This document shows positions 10,101-17,926 of a DNA stretch of 36,134 bases, piece by piece; the stretch's first letter is position 1; each line of letters opens with the position of its first letter. Below the pieces are notes generated by a model that saw only the letters and a program-made list of their open reading frames with translations, was not told where the DNA came from and searched no databases. The stretch is from a bacterium (GTDB lineage Bacteria; JAGOBX01). The position numbers and the translations under genes were made by a program. The stretch covers positions 1-36,134 of the forward strand of contig JAKPEO010000126.1 of NCBI GenBank assembly GCA_029551925.1. The letters run 5' to 3'.

Positions 10101-10560
10101 TATTAAAGCAGAATTAGATAAAACATTGGAAAAAACAACATATTTAAAAGAAGAATATGTCCAGACTCGTTTGAATTTGCAGAGATTGATAAATGAAATA
10201 AAAACAGTTGGCGAGCAAAATGTAGATAAAGAAAAAAAAGATATGCTTAAAAAATTGACTGATAAATATCAGAAAATATCATTAGAAGTAAAAGAACTAA
10301 ACACTCAATTACAAAAATTGCAATTGAAATTACGCGAAAACAAGAAGGGCTTTATCTTTGCTCGTGAAAAGATGTTTACTAATATAGAAATAGGCATTAG
10401 AAATTTAAGTTATAAAGTTCGTGAAGAAACAGATTTTTGCACATTTTATGATGAAAACGGTGAAATAAAATGGAAGCAATTTGACGAGATAATATTAAAT
10501 AAATATGCAGGCGCATTAATGGCTACTGCCGAAAAAGAAGAGAAAACTAAAAATAAATAA
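7165..10560 (+). CDS. Duplicated FapA/DUF342 protein with central Jag-N-like domain
   Basis: The 1131-residue protein starts at TTG 7165, chosen for the AGGAG eight bases upstream. Two DUF342/FapA-like halves are visible. Each has a repetitive glycine-rich beta-helix-like region (residues about 155-285 and 830-975, both ending in a IVGGxY...G segment) followed by a charged coiled coil (about 287-370 and 985-1070). Between them, near 508-560, is a Jag-N-type module (GATIEECLAKASKTLGLP then GSKGILGIGKKDF), as in the KhpB/Jag family. FapA proteins are linked to flagellar assembly and polar signalling in some bacteria. Here the gene is part of the chemotaxis operon. No membrane segment is seen. 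The tandem form is about twice the usual FapA length. Confidence 0.85.
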   Translation: MAIENDKSLNFDELDAVFQNLDKELQDLTGKKKEVKQSQQQEEKKKDSEKSKKTGETVIYCLSHNVLAGSPAEIFQKLQNLEFVFPGQLLLYQNKTKDDKVLYYSGKNVSITEDFSRMYSMTKGIISWRGRNLTVEEMDIIDAEIPPGVGQLNYEKSVYIKSKVADGVKIRSKGDVYVAQNIGDVDIYAEGNIYFLNGITGHGKAKIIARLSIFARFIENADVRAGENLIVEESILNSKISANNAIEMVGRKQIIVGGNYTVGEFVNCKVLGSENFTTTNITAGLLGDERDELEEAQKRIEFIKKRSVEMDTKISGYVVKKTNEGLTDAENADLENLKNEKAKYREEEKKLNDTIKNIESKIQNRINSTVNIEEKVYPGVNIEINKQLYNVQKEIHKVSFVLKDNKIFQDKVQRKKIELNFNEPIKQDMATLSIVDYNKIRRSAVLEASTLEQAQDMAENFLEIEAKRLISITINKTDTSVKVAFFEVKPNENPALVRRKAMQLVQVEKVSASGATIEECLAKASKTLGLPIEELEYRVLQEGSKGILGIGKKDFILEVSKKKEKKVMAVTEKPVDGRFEVQNTIEGLKLRVIAPKGTGKTVEREEVEAYLESKKYMRDIEKKKIAEIVSKADGEQYIIGPRQPEPELDGKFTIEVSPDKLTAYVVITPPKKGGIYPKISEIETELSTKNIKNFDLKEVEESYKKQNSREYKVVVAQGKPMQPPVNPTVELKFETSTGKQNIGDEQIDFKSITSIVNVIEGHLLAVINKGKPGVEGIDVYGAPIPPPPMSEVPIKAGKNVRVSEDGLKFFSEIEGWVMFENNVIKVENVYQINGDVDYNTGNITSLGTVIVKGTVKDGFRVEATGDIIVNAVEAAELVAEGSITIKSGIQGKGTGTIKAKGNVYAKFVEQANIETESSLVVTDSIMHSNVIAKEHIIVLKGKKGLIVGGKYRAGTVIAAKNIGSKVATLTQLEVGFDPFIKAELDKTLEKTTYLKEEYVQTRLNLQRLINEIKTVGEQNVDKEKKDMLKKLTDKYQKISLEVKELNTQLQKLQLKLRENKKGFIFAREKMFTNIEIGIRNLSYKVREETDFCTFYDENGEIKWKQFDEIILNKYAGALMATAEKEEKTKNK

Positions 10561-10566
10561 AATAAT

Positions 10567-10604
10567 TTATTTCGATTTTTTGAAAACTCGAAAAATCGAA
10601 ATGA
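10567..10604. promoter_or_regulatory. Stem-loop between the FapA-like and TPR genes
   Basis: A perfect 11-bp inverted repeat, TTTCGATTTTT (10570-10580) and AAAAATCGAAA (10591-10601), extends by a few weaker pairs with a 10-nt loop. It lies 10 nt before the GTG of the lipoprotein gene. No T-run follows, so it is better read as a processing or attenuation hairpin than a strong terminator. Confidence 0.5.
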
Positions 10605-10613
10605 TAAAAAATA

Positions 10614-11771
10614 GTGAAAAAAAAAAAATTAATAATTTGCATTTCAATTTTATTTTTAATATCGAACTGCGCTTACAAAGATTTTAAAAAAGCGCAGATG
10701 TTCGAAGAATCTGAAGATTATCATTCTGCTGCTAAATATTATCAAAAGGTGATATTGCGCGATAAAAAAAATACCAAAGCGTATTTGGGGCTTGCTGATG
10801 CGCTATATGGCATTGCCATCAAAAGAAGTATCGACGTTGATTTCATCGAAAAAGATTGGCTCAATGCAGCGCGCTCTCTTGAAGTTGCTGTGGAATTGCC
10901 AGATAAAAATGTCAGTGTCAGAAAAAAAAATTTAGGCAATACATACAAAGTTTTATCTTCTATTTATCTCAAAGAAGAAAATTATCCAAAAGCCGAAGAC
11001 TATGCTTTAAAAGCAAAAGAATATTTAACTAACGAAGCGGAAATTTATTTTAATTTGGGATTTTTGAAATATAAAGATAATCAAATTGATTCAGCTATTG
11101 AGTATTATAATCAGGCGCTAAAAATCAATCAAAATTTATATGAAGTAAAGGTTAATTTAGCGTTGTTGTATAAAGAACAAAATCAATTCAGCGAATCTGA
11201 GAAAATTTTAAAAACAGCGTTAAATTCTGATACTAATAATTATTCGCCGGAGTTGCTGTTAACTGAAATTTATCTTATTAATAATGAAATCGCAAAAGCA
11301 AAGGATATTATAAAACTTGTAAAAGTAGAAAATATCAAAAATAATCTTTTAAAATCAAATTATTATAATTATTTAGGAATAATTGATTTAGAAGAGAAAA
11401 ATGAAATTAATGCGTTTGAAAATTTCAAACAAGCGATAAGATATAATTTTTGGAATTATAAAGCGCGAGTAAATGCCGCAAAAATATTTTATAATCGCGG
11501 CGAATATCAGATAGCGTTGCTGGAATTGAAAACTTCGCTCGAACAAAAGCCAGATGATATTGAAATTATAAATTTTATGGCGTTGTCTTATATTGGCTTG
11601 AATGATTATAAAAATGCTGAACAAATATTAGTGCGCGCTTTTAAGTTATCACCTAAAAATCCTGATGTTTTGAAAAATTTGATTTATTTGTATGGCGAAT
11701 GTCTAAAAGATGAAGTCAAAACTGAATTGTATAAAATGATATTAGACGATTTAAAAAATAGAAAAAATTAA
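10614..11771 (+). CDS. TPR-repeat lipoprotein
   Basis: The protein begins at GTG 10614 with a lipoprotein signal: a KKKK n-region, a hydrophobic core LIICISILFLIS and a cysteine at residue 19 (ISNC, with Asn an uncommon residue at -1). The rest of its 385 residues are tandem tetratricopeptide repeats such as AEIYFNLGFLKYKDNQIDSAIEYY, which bind other proteins. It is probably tethered to an envelope membrane. It is the last gene of the signalling operon, 53 nt after the FapA-like gene and behind a stem-loop. The RBS is weak. Its function is unknown; an outer-envelope assembly or tethering role is possible. Confidence 0.85.
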   Translation: MKKKKLIICISILFLISNCAYKDFKKAQMFEESEDYHSAAKYYQKVILRDKKNTKAYLGLADALYGIAIKRSIDVDFIEKDWLNAARSLEVAVELPDKNVSVRKKNLGNTYKVLSSIYLKEENYPKAEDYALKAKEYLTNEAEIYFNLGFLKYKDNQIDSAIEYYNQALKINQNLYEVKVNLALLYKEQNQFSESEKILKTALNSDTNNYSPELLLTEIYLINNEIAKAKDIIKLVKVENIKNNLLKSNYYNYLGIIDLEEKNEINAFENFKQAIRYNFWNYKARVNAAKIFYNRGEYQIALLELKTSLEQKPDDIEIINFMALSYIGLNDYKNAEQILVRAFKLSPKNPDVLKNLIYLYGECLKDEVKTELYKMILDDLKNRKN

Positions 11772-11800
11772 TTTTTTAATCAAAAAAAAATAATAACTTA

Positions 11801-11829
11801 TTGACTTTAAAGCAATTAATAATTAAAAT
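11801..11829 (+). promoter_or_regulatory. Sigma70-type promoter of the molybdenum hydroxylase operon
   Basis: TTGACT (11801-11806) and TAAAAT (11824-11829) are separated by exactly 17 nt. They lie in the 87-nt gap upstream of the FAD subunit gene, whose RBS is a strong AGGAGGG. This marks the end of the long upstream operon and a new transcription unit. Confidence 0.6.
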
Positions 11830-11858
11830 AAAAAAAAATAAAATTTAGGAGGGCTGAT

Positions 11859-12680
11859 ATGCAGTTTGGTTTTACATATCACAGACCGGCGAGTGTGATA
11901 GAATTATGTGAACTTCTAAATCGCTACGGTGCAAAATGTAAAATTTTGGCAGGCGGCACGGATTTGATTGTTGATATTAGGGCTGGCTTGAAAAAATACG
12001 ATTATATTGTAGATATTAAAAATATTCCAGAATTAAATGAACTATCGTTTTCAAAACAAAAAGGTTTGTCAATAGGTGCGGCTGTTACTTGCAGTCAATT
12101 AATTGAAGATAGCACTGCGCAAAAAAAATATCATTTGCTTTGTGAATGCGCAGAAACAATCGCGTCATATCCTTTGCGTAATCGCGCAACTATCGTTGGA
12201 AATATAGTTAATGCCTCGCCTTGCGCTGATACCGCGCCGGGATTATTGTGTCTTGATGCGCAAGTTTTAATAAAATCGTCAAGCGGCGAAAAAACAATAG
12301 CGCTCAAAGATTTTTTTGAAGGCGTAAAAAAAGTAAAATTAGCGCCGAATGAATTTGTCAGCAAAATTATAGTGCCGCCAGCATCAGCTGAAGCAAAAGG
12401 CGCATATATGAAATTAAAAAGAATCAAAGGGCACGATTTATCGCTGGTTAGCGTAGCGATGGCTGTTATTAAAAAAAATATTATCAGAGTAGCAATTGCT
12501 TCAGCCGCACCGACGCCTGTAATATTGCCGGATTTTTCTAAAAATACGAAAGTTGACGAAATTATAAATGTCGCATTAAAAACAGTTAAGCCGATTGACG
12601 ATATTCGTTCATCAAAAGATTATAGATTGCATATGATTGGCGTTTATATAAAAAGATTATACGAACAATTAATAAAATAG
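11859..12680 (+). CDS. Molybdenum hydroxylase, FAD-binding subunit (XdhB/CoxM type)
   Basis: This subunit of a xanthine dehydrogenase-family enzyme passes electrons from the iron-sulfur subunit through FAD to the acceptor. The 273-residue protein has the FAD-binding motif LAGGTDLIVDIR near residue 31 and the second motif ATIVGNIVNASPCADTAP near 110, followed by the C-terminal CO_deh_flav_C-like region. Length is normal for the family (about 270-290). It is first in the order FAD, 2Fe-2S, Mo subunit, with a 16-nt gap to the next gene. The substrate cannot be told from this subunit. Confidence 0.93.
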   Translation: MQFGFTYHRPASVIELCELLNRYGAKCKILAGGTDLIVDIRAGLKKYDYIVDIKNIPELNELSFSKQKGLSIGAAVTCSQLIEDSTAQKKYHLLCECAETIASYPLRNRATIVGNIVNASPCADTAPGLLCLDAQVLIKSSSGEKTIALKDFFEGVKKVKLAPNEFVSKIIVPPASAEAKGAYMKLKRIKGHDLSLVSVAMAVIKKNIIRVAIASAAPTPVILPDFSKNTKVDEIINVALKTVKPIDDIRSSKDYRLHMIGVYIKRLYEQLIK

Positions 12681-12696
12681 GAGAAGGGAGGCACTA

Positions 12697-13182
12697 ATGA
12701 AAACAATAACATTCACAGTGAATGGTCAAAAATATACGCGAGAAGTAGAAGAACACAAAACATTATTGCGTTTTTTAAGAGAAGATATTTCGCTGACCGG
12801 CACAAAAGAAGGATGCGGCGCTGGCGAATGCGGCGCTTGCACAGTGCTGTTGAATAGCAAGCCGGTAAATGCTTGTTTAGTGCTGGCTGTTGAAATAGAC
12901 GGCAAAGAAGTAATTACAATAGAAGGTATCGCGCAAGATGGAAAACTCTCGCCGCTTCAAGAAGCATTTGAGCGCCATCATGCTATACAATGCGGATTCT
13001 GCACGCCGGGAATGATTATATCTGCGCATTCGTTATTACAACGCAATCCTAATCCTAAACGAGAAGATATACAGGAAGCCATAGAAGGAAATTTTTGCAG
13101 ATGCACTGGCTATTTACAAATAATCGAAGCGATTGAAGATGCGGCGGAACAATTGAAACCTAAAAAATCCAAAAAAAGATAG
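12697..13182 (+). CDS. Molybdenum hydroxylase, 2Fe-2S subunit (XdhC/CoxS type)
   Basis: The 161-residue protein carries both [2Fe-2S] clusters that link the molybdenum centre to FAD. The N-terminal plant-type ferredoxin fold has GCGAGECGACTVLL (about 48-61) with its fourth cysteine near residue 68. The C-terminal helical domain has CGFCTPGMI and CRCTGY. All eight expected cysteines appear present. The RBS GAGAAGGGAGG is very strong. It is 32 nt upstream of the catalytic subunit. Confidence 0.96.
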   Translation: MKTITFTVNGQKYTREVEEHKTLLRFLREDISLTGTKEGCGAGECGACTVLLNSKPVNACLVLAVEIDGKEVITIEGIAQDGKLSPLQEAFERHHAIQCGFCTPGMIISAHSLLQRNPNPKREDIQEAIEGNFCRCTGYLQIIEAIEDAAEQLKPKKSKKR

Positions 13183-13214
13183 AATTAAAAAGAATATTAA
13201 AGAGGTGATAAACC

Positions 13215-15587
13215 GTGTTTGAAAATATTGATCCAAAAGAATTAAAATATGTCGGTAAAGGTTTAAAAAGAATAGACGGCATAGAAAAAGCAACTGGCGA
13301 TGCTTTGTATGTGTCAGATATGTTTTTGCACGGAATGCTTCACGCGAAAGTAAAAGCGAGTCCGTTTGCTTCTGCGCGTATAAAAAAAATAGATACATCA
13401 AGAGCGGAAAAATTACCGGGCGTGCGCGCAATATTAACAGGCGCAGATTTGAATTATCGCGTAGGTTTGTATATAGTAGATAAATATATATTAGCGAAAG
13501 ATATAGTGCGTCATCAAGGCGAGGCGGTAGCGGCAGTCGCAGCTGATACGGAAGAAATAGCAAAAGCCGCAGTTGATTTAATTGAAGTGGAATATGAAGA
13601 ATTAGAGCCGGTATTAGATCCGTTAAAAGCAATACAGACAGATGCGCCGTTGGTGCATCCTGATTTAGGAAAATATAGTTATGTTGAAGCTGCGTTTACG
13701 CCTGTGCCTGGCACAAACATAGCGAATCATACTAAATTGCGAAAAGGCGATATTGAAAAGGGCTTTAAAGAAGCGGATTATATATTTGAACGAGAATATT
13801 CAAATCCGTCAGTTCAGCATGTGCCGATGGAAACTCATGTGTCAATAGCGCAGTGGCAAGCTGGCGATAAGATTACTATATGGTCGTCGGCGCAGTCTCC
13901 GTTCACTGTTAGAAATTTATTTTGCTATTCCTTTGGCATATCACATAAAAATGTGCGCGTAATAGTGCCGTATGTCGGCGGCGGGTTCGGCGGTAAAGCC
14001 GGAATAGCGTTAGAGCCGCTTGTTGCGTGTTTATCAAAAAAAGCCGGAGGCAAACCTGTAAAACTTCAAGCGACTCGCGAAGAAGAATTTAATTTATTGG
14101 CTTGCCGCAGCGCGTTAGTTTATAAAATAAAAACCGGCGTAAAAAAAGACGGAAAAATTATAGCGCAAAGAATGGAGATGTTTTGGGATTCTGGCGCTTA
14201 TGCTGATTATGCAGTGAATGTAACGCGCGCTTCAGGTTATTCTGCTGCTGGTCCATATGAAATACCAAATGCGTGGCTTGACGCTTATACGATTTATACC
14301 AATAAGGTTTATGGCACTGCGTATCGCGGATTTGGACATGTTGAATTTTTTTGGGGATTAGAAAGACATATGGATTATATTGCGGATAAATTAAAAATAG
14401 ATCCGCTGAAATTTAGATTGATAAATACGCTTAAACCCGGCAGCCGCACGATTACAGGAGAATTGATACACGAAAATAGCGGAAATGTTAGTAAATGTTT
14501 AGAAACAGTCGCAAAAGCGATAAATTATGGCGTCAAAACAAAAGAAGAAGAAAAACGCGAAAAGCAAAATAAAACAATTATTAGTAAAGCTGTATGCGCT
14601 TTGCATAAAGCGCCTGCAATGCCGCCGTTTACCGGCACTGTTGTAATTATTAAAATGAACGAAGACGGCAGCGTAATTGCAAATTTAGCGTTGACAGATT
14701 ACGGCGCAGGCACATATACATCAATCGCTCAAATTATAGCAGAACAATTGAGAATACCGTTTGAAAAAGTAAAAATTGCTTTTGAATGCGATACGGATCG
14801 CGATCCGTATGATTGGCAGACAGTCGCTTCAAAAGGGCTGATGCTTTCTGGAAATGCGGCAATTTTAGCGTGTAAAGATATGCTCGAAAAAATGTATGAT
14901 ATGGCTGCGCAGATATTGCGTGCGAATCCTTGCGATTTGAGGCATAATGACGAAAAGGTCTATATTGTTCACGATCCGCATAAATTTGTAAGATACCGCG
15001 AAATGGCTGTTGGTTATGCATATTCAAATGGCAATGGCATCGGCGGACCATTAGTAGGAGTGGGCAGATACACTGCTTGCGGCTTGACTAATTTAGATAA
15101 AGAAACAGGGCAAGGCAATCCAGCGCTTGATTGGACTTATGGCGCGCACGGCGTGGTGATAGAAATTGATCCTGAAACAGGAGAATTTTCAGTAATACAC
15201 AGCGCTTCAGCATTTGATGCAGGCAAGGTCATTAATGCCGCAGCTGCGCGCGGACAATGCGTCGGCGGATTTATTCAGGGATTAGGCACTGCAATATGCG
15301 AGGGCTATATTTACAATAGTAAAGGGCAATTAATGAATCCGTCGTTTACTGATAATAAAATTCCAACTGCCAAAGATATACCGGAAAAAATGGAAGTATT
15401 TTTTGTAGAGACACCGCAGTTGGACGGACCTTACGGCGCGCGCGGTATCGGCGAACATTCGATGATTAGCGTTGCGCCGGCAATAGGCAATGCTTTGAAA
15501 AATGCGCTCGGTATTGAATTATTGAGAATGCCTATACGTTCAGAAGATGTATGGCGCGAATTGTCTAAAAAACGCAAAGCAAAATAA
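13215..15587 (+). CDS. Molybdenum hydroxylase, molybdopterin-binding catalytic subunit
   Basis: The 790-residue catalytic subunit starts at GTG 13215, supported by AGAGGTGAT six bases upstream. It hydroxylates a purine, aldehyde or related heterocycle at a molybdenum centre. Visible signatures are the N-terminal a/b hammerhead domain (GIEKATGDALYVSDM), VGGGFGGKAG, AYRGFGHVE and the C-terminal YGARGIGEH containing the expected catalytic glutamate E747. The AYRCSFR loop of form I CO dehydrogenase is absent, so it is not CoxL. Purine hydroxylase or nicotinate/aldehyde-type activity is possible. No cofactor-maturation genes are visible in the window. Confidence 0.93.
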   Translation: MFENIDPKELKYVGKGLKRIDGIEKATGDALYVSDMFLHGMLHAKVKASPFASARIKKIDTSRAEKLPGVRAILTGADLNYRVGLYIVDKYILAKDIVRHQGEAVAAVAADTEEIAKAAVDLIEVEYEELEPVLDPLKAIQTDAPLVHPDLGKYSYVEAAFTPVPGTNIANHTKLRKGDIEKGFKEADYIFEREYSNPSVQHVPMETHVSIAQWQAGDKITIWSSAQSPFTVRNLFCYSFGISHKNVRVIVPYVGGGFGGKAGIALEPLVACLSKKAGGKPVKLQATREEEFNLLACRSALVYKIKTGVKKDGKIIAQRMEMFWDSGAYADYAVNVTRASGYSAAGPYEIPNAWLDAYTIYTNKVYGTAYRGFGHVEFFWGLERHMDYIADKLKIDPLKFRLINTLKPGSRTITGELIHENSGNVSKCLETVAKAINYGVKTKEEEKREKQNKTIISKAVCALHKAPAMPPFTGTVVIIKMNEDGSVIANLALTDYGAGTYTSIAQIIAEQLRIPFEKVKIAFECDTDRDPYDWQTVASKGLMLSGNAAILACKDMLEKMYDMAAQILRANPCDLRHNDEKVYIVHDPHKFVRYREMAVGYAYSNGNGIGGPLVGVGRYTACGLTNLDKETGQGNPALDWTYGAHGVVIEIDPETGEFSVIHSASAFDAGKVINAAAARGQCVGGFIQGLGTAICEGYIYNSKGQLMNPSFTDNKIPTAKDIPEKMEVFFVETPQLDGPYGARGIGEHSMISVAPAIGNALKNALGIELLRMPIRSEDVWRELSKKRKAK

Positions 15588-15600
15588 TATATAATTTTTG

Positions 15601-15678
15601 AAAATGTAGAAAATGCTTTGATATCGCGTTTAATTATATAATAATAATTGCGCATTTTTAGAGCGTTTTCTACATTTT
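15601..15678. promoter_or_regulatory. Long inverted repeat between the Mo hydroxylase operon and the HU-like gene
   Basis: The arms AAAATGTAGAAAATGCT (15601-15617) and AGCGTTTTCTACATTTT (15662-15678) pair along 17 bp with one G-U. Pairing continues inward to 21 bp with two more wobbles. The spacer of about 36-44 nt contains TATAAT (15637-15642). It could be a transcript hairpin ending the upstream operon, or two inverted operator half-sites flanking a promoter for the HU-like gene that starts 31 nt downstream. Confidence 0.6.
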
Positions 15679-15709
15679 AAGAAGTATAAAGAAGGTGAAC
15701 TGAAATTTT

Positions 15710-16075
15710 ATGAATATTACTCGTCAAGATTTGATTGAAATGATTTGTGAAAAAATGCAAAATGAATCGCCAGCCACTATAACAGATGTGGTTAATAAAT
15801 TATTTGATGTTATTATAGATGAATTAAAACAAGGTAATAGAATAGAATTTAGAAATTTTGGCAGATTTTATATTAAAGAAAAAAAACAAAGAATTAGACA
15901 TAATCCTAAAACATTAGAAAAGGTGGAATTACCGCCAGAAAAAGTGCCTGTATTTAAACCGGGGAGACAATTAAAAAAAGCAGTAGAAAATACTATCAAT
16001 CAAAAAAACAAAAATATTGTTAATATTGTTTCAAAAGTTTTAGCTGAAAAGTTTCAAGCATATAACAAAAAATAA
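15710..16075 (+). CDS. HU/IHF-family DNA-binding protein with C-terminal tail
   Basis: HU/IHF proteins bend and compact DNA. The first 90 or so residues match the family: NITRQDLIEMICEKM at the N-terminus, RIEFRNFGRFYIKEKKQRI, and the DNA-intercalating arm with HNPKT in place of RNPKTGE, ending in VPVFKPGRQLKKAV. The 121-residue length exceeds the usual 90-100 because of a lysine-rich tail of about 25 residues. The start follows AAGGTGA. It is 8 nt upstream of the YchF-like gene and directly downstream of a long inverted repeat that may regulate it. Confidence 0.93.
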   Translation: MNITRQDLIEMICEKMQNESPATITDVVNKLFDVIIDELKQGNRIEFRNFGRFYIKEKKQRIRHNPKTLEKVELPPEKVPVFKPGRQLKKAVENTINQKNKNIVNIVSKVLAEKFQAYNKK

Positions 16076-16083
16076 TTTTTATT

Positions 16084-17148
16084 ATGAAAGCGATTATTAT
16101 TGGCTATCCGCTTAGCGGTAAAACTACTTTTTTTGATGCTATTTCTGGGCAAATAACAACAGACACTCAAAAAAACAGCGTAAATATTAGAAATATAAAA
16201 GTCATTGACGAGCGGCTTGAATATCTGCGAAATATTTATAAACCTAAAAAATACACGCCCGCTGAAATTAATGTGATTGATAATTATATTTCTGTTTCTG
16301 ATTATTTAAAAGATAATACTATATTTACTCGCTCAACATTAGAAAATATCAATAAATCAGAAGTAATTATTATATTGATTCGCGCTTTTTCAAATAATGA
16401 ATCGCCGTATTTTAAAGATAAAGTTGAACCGTTTTTAGATTTAAAAAATTTAGTTGAAGAAATGTGTTTTTTGGATCTAATGACAGCGGAAAAACGAATA
16501 GAGCGTTTAAAAAAAGAAAATAAAAAAAATCTTGAATTTAATGCTATTAATAAAGCATTCGAGCATTTGCAGAATAATAAACCTGTATATCAATTGAATT
16601 TTTCAGAAGATGAAATTAATGCGCTGTCCGGTTTTAAATTTATAACTCAAAATAAAATTATGGTATTGATAAATTCAGATGATACAAATGATTTTTCTCA
16701 AGATATTGCAAAAATCGAAGAATATTGCCGAACGCTTGATTTGACTGCGGTGAGATTAAACGCTAAAATCGAATTTGAAATTTCGCAATTTTCAGATGAA
16801 ATAGAAAAATTAGAATTTTTAAAAGAATATGGATTATCAGAACCGATCTCAAATCGTTTTGTCAGAAATGTTTATAAAATGATGAATTTAATTTCGTTTT
16901 TTACTGTCGGACAGGACGAAGTAAAAGCGTGGACTATAAAAAAAAATACGAGCGCTTTAAAGGCGGCTGGGAAAATTCATTCGGATATAGAGCGCGGATT
17001 TATTAGAGCGGAAATTATGCATTATCCTGATTTTTTTGCAGTTTCAGGCAATATCCAAAATTTGAAAGCCGCTGGCAAATTGCATTTAGAAGGCAAAGAA
17101 TATATTGTTAATGATGGAGACATAATAAATTTTAGATTTAATGTTTGA
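16084..17148 (+). CDS. YchF/OLA1-like P-loop protein with altered G motifs
   Basis: The 354-residue protein matches YchF over its full length (usual length about 363). The C-terminal TGS part is well kept (FFTVGQDEVKAWTI, AAGKIHSDIERGFIRAE and the ending DGDIINFRFNV). The P-loop is GYPLSGKTT (7-15), where YchF normally has GLPNVGKST. The DxxG switch is replaced by VIDNYIS (65-71), and the NVxE nucleotide-specificity motif appears as NSDD. YchF normally binds ATP and the ribosome. This copy may bind nucleotide but is probably altered in hydrolysis. A second, canonical YchF might exist elsewhere in the genome. No RBS is seen, so coupling to the HU-like gene is likely. Confidence 0.85.
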   Translation: MKAIIIGYPLSGKTTFFDAISGQITTDTQKNSVNIRNIKVIDERLEYLRNIYKPKKYTPAEINVIDNYISVSDYLKDNTIFTRSTLENINKSEVIIILIRAFSNNESPYFKDKVEPFLDLKNLVEEMCFLDLMTAEKRIERLKKENKKNLEFNAINKAFEHLQNNKPVYQLNFSEDEINALSGFKFITQNKIMVLINSDDTNDFSQDIAKIEEYCRTLDLTAVRLNAKIEFEISQFSDEIEKLEFLKEYGLSEPISNRFVRNVYKMMNLISFFTVGQDEVKAWTIKKNTSALKAAGKIHSDIERGFIRAEIMHYPDFFAVSGNIQNLKAAGKLHLEGKEYIVNDGDIINFRFNV

Positions 17149-17167
17149 TGAAAGGAATTAATTTTTA

Positions 17168-17911
17168 ATGGTAAAAGGTGAAAATGAAAATTCAAAAATT
17201 GAGAAACCAAAGAAAAAAAAATCAAAAGAAAAAATAAAATTATTAATAGATGATGCCGGCTCCGGTAATTTTGTAGGCGGAATGGTAATAGCCGGCTGGT
17301 CCGACGATATTGAAGAATATAAAAGCATTGAGCTCTCACCAGAAAAATATAATGAGACATTTGCTAATATTCAAGAGGCAGTTTATTCTGCTGTAAAAAA
17401 AATCATAAATTATTTTTCTAATGACTATGAACTAATCAGTATTTTTTTGTGTCAAAGCATGCTGTTTGATTTTTCAAGCGATAAATTAATAGAAGACGGC
17501 TGCGTTGTGCTGCGCGGTAAAATCGAAGGAGAATTACAAAATTTAATAGAATATGATTTTATGAATCATCTAAAAAAACTCGGGCTGCCGAAATATGTTG
17601 ATTTTTTTATGAAAATCATTGACCGCGACAAAAATTTGGGCTATCGGCTGTTAAATAATTTTTGCGTTAATTATGTCAAAGTTGATTTAGAAAATAGATT
17701 GAAATTATGCAAAAGTCAAAGTAAATTATATTTGGATTTGAAAAATTCTGTGCTGCATCGTGAAATAGTTGAAAATAAATTCAAAAAAAAACCCAAATTA
17801 TGCTGTAATTGCGGGCATTATATATATGATACTTCATTATATAAAAATACTTTGTCATTTGAACATAATGTTTTTTATACGCATATAAATTGTAGAATGC
17901 CAAAACATTAA
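17168..17911 (+). CDS. Unknown protein with RNase H-like N-terminal motif and C-terminal Cys/His cluster
   Basis: I do not recognise a named family. The 247-residue protein has a lysine-rich head (1-25) and then LLIDDAGSGNFVGGMVIAG (about 26-44). This resembles the IDEAGRGP..GP strand of RNase HII, with paired acidic residues and a glycine-rich turn. The middle is helical. The C-terminus has CCNCGHYI, a late His and NC, a plausible zinc site. It sits between the YchF-like gene and recO with short gaps. A nucleic-acid role would fit the neighbours but is inference. The start at 17168 has AAAGGA upstream. Confidence 0.7.
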   Translation: MVKGENENSKIEKPKKKKSKEKIKLLIDDAGSGNFVGGMVIAGWSDDIEEYKSIELSPEKYNETFANIQEAVYSAVKKIINYFSNDYELISIFLCQSMLFDFSSDKLIEDGCVVLRGKIEGELQNLIEYDFMNHLKKLGLPKYVDFFMKIIDRDKNLGYRLLNNFCVNYVKVDLENRLKLCKSQSKLYLDLKNSVLHREIVENKFKKKPKLCCNCGHYIYDTSLYKNTLSFEHNVFYTHINCRMPKH

Positions 17912-17926
17912 CATTAATTTTGTTTT

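Noticed and set aside
13215-15587. Assignment as carbon monoxide dehydrogenase CoxL
   Set aside because: The AYRCSFR active-site loop of form I CO dehydrogenase is absent; the sequence has AYRGFGH instead.
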